In this document: positions 53,601 through 61,752 of the stretch, piece by piece | How positions within the stretch are numbered: the stretch's first letter is position 1 | Layout of the letters: each line of letters starts with the position of its first letter | DNA from: Rickettsia typhi | GTDB lineage: Bacteria > Pseudomonadota > Alphaproteobacteria > Rickettsiales > Deianiraeaceae | Direction of reading: 5' to 3' | NCBI GenBank assembly: GCA_945898725.1 | Contig: CAMDIK010000003.1 | Span: 1 to 64,000, forward strand | DNA length: 64,000 nt | Program-made: the position numbers and the translations under genes | The notes under the pieces: generated by a model | What the model was told of the DNA's origin: nothing | Database searches by the model: none | The model's input: only the letters and a program-made list of their open reading frames with translations

Positions 53601-56359
53601 CTGACACAGATAATTATATGGTGATTTCAGATTTCAATCCTCATAGTGGAGATGAAAAAGATCTTATAAATCTTTCATATTTAGCAACCCTGGGCGGTTC
53701 TAGATATATCACCGAAGATGATATCACGTTGGAAGAAGAAACCTATGACGGTGAGGATGGTTTGTTGGTTCAAATTGACCTAAATGGTGATGATATCTGG
53801 GACATGGGCGTGTTTCTAATTGGCATGAGTGACAGTGATTTTGATACTGAAAAGGATGTTATTTACAATGCCAGTACAACAAATGGAATACTTACCGGTA
53901 ATACAATTACCTCTGCTACTGATGGTGTTTTTATGGGATCATTTAAGAATGATACAATCACTGGAAGTTCAAGCGATGATATTATAGAAGGTGGTGAAGG
54001 AAATGACACAATCAATGGCGGAGAGGGAAATGATACGATTATTGGTGGATATGGGGCGGATATTATGGATGGAGGAGATGGGGATGATATATTTCGATAT
54101 ACATCTACAGCTTCGCTGCAATCTAAAGGCAGTGCTTATGACGTTATTAGCGATTTTACATGTGGCACAGACTCGCTAGATCTATCTCTTATGGAAGGTG
54201 TTGTGGTGCAAGATGTGCTTATTATACAAGCTACAGTTGATACAGCTATACTTGGCACAGCAGATAAAACCACAGCCTATGATTATTGGGTTTATATCAA
54301 TACAGATGATGACACTACCTGGGAAATAAAGATATTATTAAGAAATGCAAGAGATTTAGATGGATCCAAGTCTAGCTCGGCAACAGATATGGGTAAGTTG
54401 ATATTGAGTAGTATTTTATTTAGTAGCTATTCTAATGCTACAATTATTAATGGGTCTATCTCCGGAGGTGTTTTAACTGGCACTTCAGGAAATGATACAA
54501 TCAATGGTGGAGATGGGGATGATGTTATATATAGCCTTTCTGGTGACACTATATCGCACACAATTGGAGATTATACTTATAATGCTGATACTGTAACTAA
54601 TGTATATAATTTAACAGAAGTTACTAAAACCAATTCTTACGGAGATGACACAATCAATGGTGGAGATGGGGATGATACAATTTATGGTGGTAATGGGAAG
54701 AATACAATCAATGGTGGAGATGGGGATGATACAATTTATGGCGGTGAGGGTAGCGTAGAAATAACAACTTCACAATTTACAGTTACAGTAAAAGATGGCA
54801 GTGAAAGCGTTAAAACTCCTGGCGTGTCTACTACCAATACAGTAAATACTGTAGATACAATCAATGGCGGATCTGGGGATGATAGAATATTTGGCATGGG
54901 TGGAAATGATGCAATCACCGGTGGCGCAGGAAATGATACAATTGACGGCGGAGATGGGGATGATACAATTTATGGTGGAGAAGGTGATGATACAATCAAC
55001 GGCGGAGATGGGGATGATATAATTGACGGCGGAGATGGGGATGATATAATTGACGGCGGAGAAGGGGATGATATAATTGACGGCGGAGAAGGGGATGATA
55101 CTTTCTACTATAATGACGCATTGGGTGGAAATGACACTATTTATAATTTTGAACACGGTAAAGATCTTATATATATATTTGATGGTGCAGTAGCTGCTAT
55201 TAAAACCGAAGATAAGTTAAAACAGTACTATACTGTAACTATCTCTACTGTTGGTGGATCGGATACAATGACCCTAAAAGTGTATGGGTTAATTGCTATG
55301 AGAGATGTGCTTTATTCGCAAATTGGCACTAGCGGGGATGATACAATCAACGGCAATAGTGCTACTGCAAATTTGATATATGGTAGATCTGGAAATGATA
55401 CAATCACCGGTGGTGGTTACAATGATATTCTCAATGGTGAAAATGGAAATGATGATATCAATGGTGGAGAGGGTGATGACACCCTAAACGGAGATACAGG
55501 TAATGATGATATCAATGGTGGAGAGGGTGATGATACAATCAATGGCGGAGATGGATCTGACACAATCAATGGTGATGCCGGGGATGATACAATCAATGGT
55601 GGAGATGGATCTGATAACCTATATGGAAACGAAGGGGATGATATAGTGTACGGTGGCGAAGGAAATGATGATATCAATAGCCATGAGGGGGATGATATAG
55701 TGTACGGTGGCAGTGGTAATGATGATATCAATGGTGGAGATGGATCTGACACAATCAATGGTGATGCCGGGGATGATGATATCAATGGTGATGCCGGGGA
55801 TGATGATATCAATGGTGATGCCGGGGATGATGATATCAATGGTGATGCCGGGGATGATACAATCAATGGCGGAGAAGGCGATGATACCCTAAACGGCGGA
55901 GATGGATCTGACACAATCAATGGCGGAGATGGATCTGACACAATCAATGGTGATGCCGGGGATGATACAATCAATGGCGGAGAAGGCGATGATACAATCA
56001 ATGGCGGAGAAGGGGGGAATATAATATATGGCGGCTATGGTGCAGATAGTATTATTTCCAGCAATGGAGTTAATACAATACTATATCAAAGTAATACTGA
56101 CAGCTTCTACACCGACAATAATACTATTTCGTATGACACCATTACCGATTTTACAACTCAGACTGATAAAATAAATATTTACGTTAAGGATGCAAGTGAT
56201 TTTACCACTAAGCATATAAAGATTGAGGTGGTTGATGGTAAATACATTGTCCAAATAAACTACAATAAAGATAGTGCGTTTACAATGGATAACAATGACT
56301 TGTATATTGCGTCAAATAAGCTAATTGTGGTAAGTGATATTGAGTTTATCGAGATATAG
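47657..56359 (+). CDS. Giant RTX repeat protein (2900 aa), type I secretion substrate
   Basis: Long tracts of GGxGDDxIxG nonapeptides, cadherin-like region (VNDLPVWTTLPSISGLEDVPITFNIFPYISDADN), multiple VISDF...D.I.L modules; followed by T1SS genes. Confidence 0.95.
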   Translation: MSNANATNIANFFNTIRSIETFSAPGNDDTTKGKIIGGLQKDAFPSSYENYTYANDSTSGTKGAANISGDGRMTPGSYQVDLANLNGTYATYTSSAGSTYASGAKEIFFTQNALNVFFKIAVNSSGAITSIEKEAASILLHNVSIANSTDWSSTNNPLIGQNIANFGKEQWSLYLAGRLAADTNAALGGDTRVVPNSLLKMVEAAQLQASQRFVVESFAQSYSANTNNVTDYGTTGWAKVEALYGSKLVFTSHNTALGVNKGDQFYGTFNSSFLSGVMYVKGAFGNEGRSFAKALVAANASRGSAITIGTSIATVTWNGSEYIVSTTLVNVNDGYPSGWSYGALLSQYNLGDMTAANFGYDNTTFAQGYTLNPSTESISATATLTSDNNNTIVTAYNAGYSSLETGKTLTISGNDTYYVQPSSAIATSTVDVTGYDKEGDGWFATNYTQSGQYNLGTSSPFTSFDALKSTLYAVYWSGEKYDIRTTVKIFNTDGSFNADFTNLSLTQQFSIASDSDTNADNGYYFTIISNNLLSKNALASRVADTSILTAADIQNLFKFEAVATTPTSGTGIINASSSTGSLAISVDSTINKVLFGAGKNVIYDNNTTATTYIAPTSMTSGAITIQDFDIGLDRLDLSKFSYLSNLQVTSDVFNIQSDAANSAVSGAYKNYAYNAKVSFIADSKSYIINVGTNSDTNYGDNFAQYLIDSIDKPSVSYKDWFTFTKSTLSAYSEDNSAVITDGIVIGTFTVSDTGVTITAADIGITNKSTGSTKDVQYSVVKNDTSFNVVATFPKNYHTSGNSEALNFALEYKGSSTVRSNSIIINSVNDLPVWTTLPSISGLEDVPITFNIFPYISDADNPDSQLSFTFSVIDSKSVAISGAKVSVDSTGKATLTLPQDWNGVGSLVITAKDPFGTSVDSKISFTIASVVDNKFTVAVENTVINGRARMLNDNSQAIQFSLFDIDKLNFDTSGNFKSSAYMLLDETGKDVSRDYNMTSAAGSTSGTYIISFVNKYTYNNGDTKSLTFKVGMEMDASLQVQASVNLLFGQKKFLEYSKTFSSDRILSRTSAFTTYGTDSLGSSAKIFVNETSKTIDAKIQPMYDENGNVAMWSSKYSIINAYDTSMEWRLDGTYVKFDGLIDGGDGKVNITFADVTGYSNNVFSLEYSVSSTGEWDTMGKKILSISGGTGKDILDLSSTKYSLGSDVTLNGGDGDDILIGGKDGGTLNGDAGDDILIGGTGSDTFIGGDGADIITASTGSAIVKYASLAESILSSADVVSNFNASADLIDLQDISDTDVSNYINITTSTKGSSTLWIDSDKNSTQDGSDFIIYVTVSSAAALSIYNIKCQSSGIKIGDTRYGTIKNDEIIGTRMVDIIKAGTGNDTINGKNGDDTLYGESGDDTINGDAGNDVLYGNEGDDTVNGGDGDDILYGAEGVDMLYGGYGNITDTEYDNRIAEVNTFKFTSLGDLNGDTINDLCSKDIIQLSTLSGTIAIYNEIIDTTMYFNISFSNNGKVYTMKAIALESFISMLTFSRQIKIGKSVTLSGTVVADIIFGFEGNDTLYGNEGDDTLYGNDGNDTINGDAGDDIIFIENGEVVDGGSGDDSFYFFDNASLTGSGAINGGEGDDIMINHHASLQINIVGGEGNDTLTGGDGDDTLTGDAGNDTITGGEGDDIITGGAGDDTLNGDAGNDTITGGEGDDIITGGAGDDIITGGAGDDIIYDGTGDDIVDAEDGDDIIYFGLGDNKIYGGAGDDIISAASSMTDNSLLDIDESAPSSSSTWGTNIIFGGAGDDKITASGGTDKFYYTAISDSVYRSTSYSDMIFDFAHSVDKINIAFLRKTDGSFLDDEDVQIDEVDVDSDGADDDKIIKINTDDDSDWEMQIVIINGVDIGFDEDDDIVYSDTDIGIQDNNAEFINYTVGTTSSDVLNGLEGNDLLDGDGGDDTLSGGEGDDMIIGGEGDDMIIGGEGDDTFYVIHSVTDTDNYMVISDFNPHSGDEKDLINLSYLATLGGSRYITEDDITLEEETYDGEDGLLVQIDLNGDDIWDMGVFLIGMSDSDFDTEKDVIYNASTTNGILTGNTITSATDGVFMGSFKNDTITGSSSDDIIEGGEGNDTINGGEGNDTIIGGYGADIMDGGDGDDIFRYTSTASLQSKGSAYDVISDFTCGTDSLDLSLMEGVVVQDVLIIQATVDTAILGTADKTTAYDYWVYINTDDDTTWEIKILLRNARDLDGSKSSSATDMGKLILSSILFSSYSNATIINGSISGGVLTGTSGNDTINGGDGDDVIYSLSGDTISHTIGDYTYNADTVTNVYNLTEVTKTNSYGDDTINGGDGDDTIYGGNGKNTINGGDGDDTIYGGEGSVEITTSQFTVTVKDGSESVKTPGVSTTNTVNTVDTINGGSGDDRIFGMGGNDAITGGAGNDTIDGGDGDDTIYGGEGDDTINGGDGDDIIDGGDGDDIIDGGEGDDIIDGGEGDDTFYYNDALGGNDTIYNFEHGKDLIYIFDGAVAAIKTEDKLKQYYTVTISTVGGSDTMTLKVYGLIAMRDVLYSQIGTSGDDTINGNSATANLIYGRSGNDTITGGGYNDILNGENGNDDINGGEGDDTLNGDTGNDDINGGEGDDTINGGDGSDTINGDAGDDTINGGDGSDNLYGNEGDDIVYGGEGNDDINSHEGDDIVYGGSGNDDINGGDGSDTINGDAGDDDINGDAGDDDINGDAGDDDINGDAGDDTINGGEGDDTLNGGDGSDTINGGDGSDTINGDAGDDTINGGEGDDTINGGEGGNIIYGGYGADSIISSNGVNTILYQSNTDSFYTDNNTISYDTITDFTTQTDKINIYVKDASDFTTKHIKIEVVDGKYIVQINYNKDSAFTMDNNDLYIASNKLIVVSDIEFIEI
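55754..55861. repeat. 27-nt tandem repeat x4 within RTX gene
   Basis: atcaatggtgatgccggggatgatgat starting at 55754, 55781, 55808, 55835 (last unit diverges at its 3' end). Confidence 0.92.
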
Positions 56360-56361
56360 TT

Positions 56362-56409
56362 ACAACGTATAATATTCTTGCTTTTTAAAATTATCGGTCA
56401 TTACGTTGT
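56362..56409 (+). promoter_or_regulatory. Inverted repeat ACAACGTA...TACGTTGT between RTX and ABC genes
   Basis: 8-bp perfect arms at 56362-56369 and 56402-56409. Confidence 0.45.
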
Positions 56410-56428
56410 TTTCTAAAACGTGCGATAT

Positions 56429-58081
56429 ATGGAAAAAAACTTTAATATAGACAGTCTTTTTAAGACGCTATACCAAATTTTTTGGGTTTCCAGTGTTATT
56501 AGCTTTTTATTTCTCATTTCCTCTACTTACTCAATTCAGGTTTTAGATAGAGTGCTTTCAAGCGGAAGTTATCATACTTTATTTTGGATTACCTTTATGG
56601 CAATTGCCGTCTATGCTGAAATGCATTTTCTGCAGGCAAAAAGGGTAAAAATTCTCACAAGATTATCTTGCAATGTAGACTTGCATTTTCTGGCAATGGA
56701 CTTGCACACTTCATTGCTGTATCGTAGTAACAAAATTAGCAGTAATATTGCGAATATACAAGCATTTCTTATAAGCCCGTATGGAATAATCGGTTTGTGC
56801 GATGCGCTGTGGGGTGTGGGATTTTTAATTGCAATTTTCTGCATTCATTGGGTAAATGGGCTAATTGCCATGCTTGGCACAATTGCAATAGGAATTATCG
56901 CTTATGTTATGGAAAATGCCCTACTCAAACCAAAGGGTGAAATTTTTACAGGCAAGGCAAATTATGCCAATAAATGGATGAGCGGTGCATCAAAAGATAG
57001 CGGGCTTATTGCAACTTGTTTTAAAAACATACTTGCCTTTATTTCTACAAATCGCTTATCGCTTTCTTATGTAAAAATTGACCATAAAGATATTGAGGCA
57101 AAATATCAAAATATCACAGCCGGTATGAAAGCTGTGCTGCAAACCTTGTTATACGCAAGCAGCGCATGTTTGATTATTGAAAATCAAATGACCTCCGGTG
57201 AAATGATTGCCACTTCTATTTTATTTGGTAAAATGTCCCAGCCATTTACTGCCATTGGTTCTATTATCAAAACTATGAAGAATTTTTCTGGAAGTTATAA
57301 AGAAATGCGCCATTTGATGTTCATGCAAAATGATGAAAATTTGATTCCCGAGATGACAAACGGCACTGTGCTTTCAATTGAAAAATTGCATATTTCAGCA
57401 ATTAAGGGCGTTTATCAGGAGGAAAATCGCTATGCTTTAAGGGATATTAACTTGAAAATTCCAAGCGGGGCGAGTATTGCAGTGATTGGCAATAGCTCCG
57501 GGGGTAAAACTGTTTTGTTGCAGGCAATTTGCGGGGTAATAAAACCGGTATTTGGTAAGGTAAAACTAGGCGAACTTGATGTGGAAAAATACATTGGTGC
57601 GGGGGGCGTGTTTGTGTCTTATTTATCTATTGATGCAGATTTTCTAGTGGGAAATGTACTGCAAAATATCACTAGATTTGACTCCAATCCAGATAAATTA
57701 CAGCTTGAAGAGGTGGTGCGCACAGCAAAATTGGAGGGTTTTATACTTTCCCTGGTAAATGGATATGAAACCACAATTGACAATCTACCGATTTCATTTG
57801 CATATAAGCGCTTGATTTTAATTGCCCGGGCATTTTACAAATGGCCAAAGGTAATTTTGCTGAATAATCCCAGCATGGGTCTTGATGAAGTTGGGTTAAA
57901 TTCCCTGCAAAGATTAATATTTATCGCCAAGGGCAAGGGGTGTATTGTGATAACCGAAACGCAAAATAACGCGCTAATTAAGGCTTCAGATCGCTGTATT
58001 GTTTTAAACAATGGCGAGCTGCAAAAATATACCGAGCCGGCAAATTTATTCAATAAACCATTAGAAGTAGAGCAAAGATGA
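56429..58081 (+). CDS. Type I secretion ABC exporter (PrtD-like) with degenerate nucleotide-binding domain
   Basis: YSIQVLDRVLSSGSYHTL PrtD-like TMD; AVIGNSSGGKT Walker A; ISFAY in place of LSGGQ; ILLNNPS in place of Walker B LLDEP. Confidence 0.85.
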   Translation: MEKNFNIDSLFKTLYQIFWVSSVISFLFLISSTYSIQVLDRVLSSGSYHTLFWITFMAIAVYAEMHFLQAKRVKILTRLSCNVDLHFLAMDLHTSLLYRSNKISSNIANIQAFLISPYGIIGLCDALWGVGFLIAIFCIHWVNGLIAMLGTIAIGIIAYVMENALLKPKGEIFTGKANYANKWMSGASKDSGLIATCFKNILAFISTNRLSLSYVKIDHKDIEAKYQNITAGMKAVLQTLLYASSACLIIENQMTSGEMIATSILFGKMSQPFTAIGSIIKTMKNFSGSYKEMRHLMFMQNDENLIPEMTNGTVLSIEKLHISAIKGVYQEENRYALRDINLKIPSGASIAVIGNSSGGKTVLLQAICGVIKPVFGKVKLGELDVEKYIGAGGVFVSYLSIDADFLVGNVLQNITRFDSNPDKLQLEEVVRTAKLEGFILSLVNGYETTIDNLPISFAYKRLILIARAFYKWPKVILLNNPSMGLDEVGLNSLQRLIFIAKGKGCIVITETQNNALIKASDRCIVLNNGELQKYTEPANLFNKPLEVEQR

Positions 58082-59640
58082 TGTTAAAAAAGTTTCAAAA
58101 TATACTACACCGCTTGTGTTTGCTGATAAAATTGGCATACAGCTGTGTGCTGTGTGCTGTAAATTTTTTGCGCATTGTATGTGTATATTCTTATATTACC
58201 ATATTAAATGTGCCTATTGCGTTGTATCGCTGGGTGAAAATTGTATTTACCCTTGAAAACACTGGTAAATTCCTGCATTATATATACAAAAATTTGCTAA
58301 AACATTCCTATGATTTAATTTTTATTGATCAAGACGGGGTCAAGGAAAAAACAATTAATAGCGACATGCAATGGCATATTAAGTCCACAAAAAAGCACAT
58401 TATTCTTGGTTTTGGCTTGATATTTTTACTATCTTTTGTGATAAAAATTGACAGTGCTGTAACAGCAAACGGAACTTTCACACCCAGTTCCCGAAAAAAG
58501 ATAATTCAACACCTTGAGGGCGGAATTATTGAAAAAGTGCTTGTAAGCGAGGGAGATTTAGTTACAAAAGGTCAGGTTTTAATCAAGTTAAATGAGGCAA
58601 AATCCAATGCTGATCATGTCATAAAGCAACACAATTATCACTCCAAGGAAATAGAAAAATTGCGCATTTTAGCGGAAATTAACGACGAAGAAGACTTTAC
58701 TCCCGGTGCAGAATTGCAAAAAATAATTCAAAGTGATAACAAGTTGGAAATTTTCTACAATCAGGAAAAATATAAACTGCGCAACAATGTTAGCGTTTTG
58801 AAATCTAAACTTGATATTCTTGAGTCAAAAAAACTTCAAAATAATGAGCAAATTAAGGGTTTGGTTGAGCAAATTGAATACATTAGAAAACGCATTACCA
58901 CTCTGGAAGATGAAAAGCGTGTGTGGGAAGATCTCAGAAAAAAGCAGCTTGCTGATCACGACAGAATGCTTTCCATTCAGCAAAATATCCTTATGTTGCG
59001 GGGTGATTTATCTAATAAACAGTCTTCCTATCAAGCACTTTTGAACCATAACAAGGAAATAGATTTTCAAATTAGCCTTGCCAAGGAAACAAATACCAAG
59101 GAATTGGAGGACTATTTACAGGAGGTTAATACTTCACTGCAGTCATTGCAGTCTCAATTGGTTGTTTCGTCGGATATTTTTGATCGCACGGCAATTAAAT
59201 CCACCGTTGACGGAATTGTAACAATGGTAAATATAAATGGCGAAGGGCAAGTGGTGAATCAAAATAATGATATTATGGAAATTGTGCCAATTAATGATGA
59301 TTTGATAATTGAAGCAAAGGTTGATCCGCAAAATATTTCTATTGTAAATATAGGTTTAAGTGCGAAAGTTATGCCTATTTTTCCAAATCGCCGCCTTGCG
59401 CCCCCGGTATTTGGGGAGGTTGTGCACGTTTCTCACGATGCAAAGACCGACAGCCGTGGATATTCCTATTTTATTGTGAAAATTCGCTTCAAAGCCGGGG
59501 AATTAGACAGGGTTTATAAGTCAAAAATTCTACCCGGCATGTATGCGCATGTTTTTATTCGCACGGGCGAGAGAAATTTGATAACATATATATTTGAACC
59601 CTTATTATTTAGTATTATGATGGCGGGAAATGAAATGTAG
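58078..59640 (+). CDS. HlyD/PrtE-family membrane fusion protein
   Basis: VTANGTFTPSSRKKIIQHLEGGIIEKVLVSEGDLVTKGQVLIKL; coiled coil; GYSYFIVKIRF...ILPGMYAHVFI. Confidence 0.9.
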   Translation: MMLKKFQNILHRLCLLIKLAYSCVLCAVNFLRIVCVYSYITILNVPIALYRWVKIVFTLENTGKFLHYIYKNLLKHSYDLIFIDQDGVKEKTINSDMQWHIKSTKKHIILGFGLIFLLSFVIKIDSAVTANGTFTPSSRKKIIQHLEGGIIEKVLVSEGDLVTKGQVLIKLNEAKSNADHVIKQHNYHSKEIEKLRILAEINDEEDFTPGAELQKIIQSDNKLEIFYNQEKYKLRNNVSVLKSKLDILESKKLQNNEQIKGLVEQIEYIRKRITTLEDEKRVWEDLRKKQLADHDRMLSIQQNILMLRGDLSNKQSSYQALLNHNKEIDFQISLAKETNTKELEDYLQEVNTSLQSLQSQLVVSSDIFDRTAIKSTVDGIVTMVNINGEGQVVNQNNDIMEIVPINDDLIIEAKVDPQNISIVNIGLSAKVMPIFPNRRLAPPVFGEVVHVSHDAKTDSRGYSYFIVKIRFKAGELDRVYKSKILPGMYAHVFIRTGERNLITYIFEPLLFSIMMAGNEM

Positions 59641-60916
59641 GATATTTGTAATTTTACTGGCGATTCTGTGCGATTGGCACATTTTAGCGAATGCTTTGGA
59701 GGTAGAAAACCCTGCAATCTATGGAAAGATGACTATTTCGCGCGCTTTAGAACTTGCAGAAACCAGCAATATGCAATTGCAGAAAAATGCACTAGAACAA
59801 GGTATTTTGAATCACAATTTATACAATGCTTATTCAGAAGTTTTGCCCCAGGTAAATTTTATTAGCAAGAAGGAAGACTATAAAATTCGCTATGACACCC
59901 CAAGTTATGAAGATCGCGATGTTACCTCTGATACCAGAATGCTAAATATTGACCAGACGATTTCTTTTCATAAAATTGTGCCAAAATTAATGCGCGCACA
60001 TAAGGAGAGAGATGCCCATGGATATAATTTGCTAAATGGGGCGCAGGAGGCGCGTTTGAAAATTGTTGAGGCATTTATTAACGTTTATCGTAATTCTGCA
60101 ATCCTACCATTGATAAATGAGATTGAAAAAGTTGCAAAACAGCAGATGGAGGTTGGGAAAATTAAGCTTCAATATGACCAGATAAGCAGCTATGATTTTG
60201 TTTCATTAACAGCAAATATTGCCCAGATTGCAGGTGATAGAATTAAAACTGTAAACGACCTTGATATTGCAAAAAATACTTACAAAGCTCTGCTTGGGGT
60301 GCCGGCGGAAGAGTTAATTCTGGATGAAAAAGTTGCTATGCCCGCAAGCGATATAGAAAATTTTCTTGAAATGGTTGTTCGCAGTAATCCGAAGTTGATG
60401 TCATTAAAATCTAGCGTTTCAGAAGCAAAATATGCATTAACCACAAAGATGGTTGACATTCTACCCGATGTAAAAGTGGGGTATTCGAATAATAGATATA
60501 CCAAGCTTTGGTATTTAGCTGGATACCCAAATTTAAACCAGAATATTTTCAGAATTGAGCTTTCTGTGCCAATTTTTGACGGAGGTAAGCGCATTTCTGA
60601 TATAGGCAAGGCAACAAAACAGTTGAAAATTGCAGGTTTGAATTCAGAAATTGCATACGAAGATATTATTCGCGATGCCTCAAACGCCTGGAGTGAGTAT
60701 GAAATTTACTCAAAAATGATAGAACAATACACTTATTCCCTTAGGGCGATGGAAGATATATACGAACAAAAGCAGGTGGAGTATAACAAAAAACACGGCT
60801 CTTTATATAGTATATTAACAGCAAAAAGAAATATGTTGGATATTAAAATAAAGCTGATTACTGCAAGATGCAATAGAATGTATGCATATTATAAAATGCT
60901 TGGATATTTGGGTTAG
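59630..60916 (+). CDS. TolC-family outer membrane protein
   Basis: Signal peptide; helical coiled-coil OEP layout; SVPIFDGGKRISDIGKA. Confidence 0.85.
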   Translation: MKCRIFVILLAILCDWHILANALEVENPAIYGKMTISRALELAETSNMQLQKNALEQGILNHNLYNAYSEVLPQVNFISKKEDYKIRYDTPSYEDRDVTSDTRMLNIDQTISFHKIVPKLMRAHKERDAHGYNLLNGAQEARLKIVEAFINVYRNSAILPLINEIEKVAKQQMEVGKIKLQYDQISSYDFVSLTANIAQIAGDRIKTVNDLDIAKNTYKALLGVPAEELILDEKVAMPASDIENFLEMVVRSNPKLMSLKSSVSEAKYALTTKMVDILPDVKVGYSNNRYTKLWYLAGYPNLNQNIFRIELSVPIFDGGKRISDIGKATKQLKIAGLNSEIAYEDIIRDASNAWSEYEIYSKMIEQYTYSLRAMEDIYEQKQVEYNKKHGSLYSILTAKRNMLDIKIKLITARCNRMYAYYKMLGYLG

Positions 60917-60918
60917 TT

Positions 60919-61752
60919 ATGCAAAAAGTTGTAATATTAACATTAATTGGAATTTTTCTTGTTGGTTGTTATAGCAAGCCAACCATAAGGGCAAAGCCAA
61001 CTTTTGCCGGTCGTTCAAAATATGAAATGTCTCAAGCAAGAGAGTTAGAAAAGTTGCGCATGATGGAGCGATTAAAGAATCAAGATGCCCTAAGGGTAAA
61101 TACTCTCAATATACAAGATCAGCCTGAAAATAAGCCGCAATTAAACACGAAAAAGCTATTTGATTTCTCACCATTTGGGTTGCATGAAAAGCGTTTCTAC
61201 GCAGGGCTTGAAAATATAATTAACAATTTAACGATTGAAGAAAGTGTTAATGTGCTAACCGATGCTACAACAATCAAACAAACAAGCAATATGAGTGCAA
61301 TAAATGCCTATTTTGGCGTAAGATATAAGTATTCAAGCGGAATATTTATAGCCCCCGAAGGTTACTATGCAAGTTACGGAATGGGTAAAGATGAAGTGCA
61401 AATTACCAATTCACTAATTGGCGCAAAGTTTCGCATGAAAAATGAATTCGGATTTAGAGTAAATCTTGGATATGATTACGAAGATCAATATAGCATATAT
61501 ACCATTGCCGGATATGGTAGTAATAGCCTTTCCATTAAAGATGATTTGGAAAAAGAGAACGCGTACACCTTCATGACGCCATTTTTTGGTTACGGCGGAA
61601 ATATAAGATTTGACAGCCTTGTGATGACTTTTAAGATATTAAGCAAATCAGATACTACCTTAACACATGACATGCAAGATGGATCAGGGGATAAGTATAA
61701 TTATGCATTAAATAGCAAGTTAATGGCTGTGGGGTTGGAATATAAATTCTAG
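60919..61752 (+). CDS. Putative lipoprotein with beta-barrel-like C-domain, T1SS-linked
   Basis: MQKVVILTLIGIFLVGC lipobox; alternating beta-strand pattern ending in VGLEYKF. Confidence 0.65.
   Translation: MQKVVILTLIGIFLVGCYSKPTIRAKPTFAGRSKYEMSQARELEKLRMMERLKNQDALRVNTLNIQDQPENKPQLNTKKLFDFSPFGLHEKRFYAGLENIINNLTIEESVNVLTDATTIKQTSNMSAINAYFGVRYKYSSGIFIAPEGYYASYGMGKDEVQITNSLIGAKFRMKNEFGFRVNLGYDYEDQYSIYTIAGYGSNSLSIKDDLEKENAYTFMTPFFGYGGNIRFDSLVMTFKILSKSDTTLTHDMQDGSGDKYNYALNSKLMAVGLEYKF

Noticed and set aside
55417-56001. 194-aa minus-strand ORF of SPSPPLIVS repeats (also 52477-52833)
   Set aside because: Exact antisense of RTX nonapeptide repeats; not an independent gene
55330-56050. Regularly spaced repeats considered as a CRISPR array
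   Set aside because: Period is 27 nt without unique spacers and the sequence encodes in-frame RTX repeats
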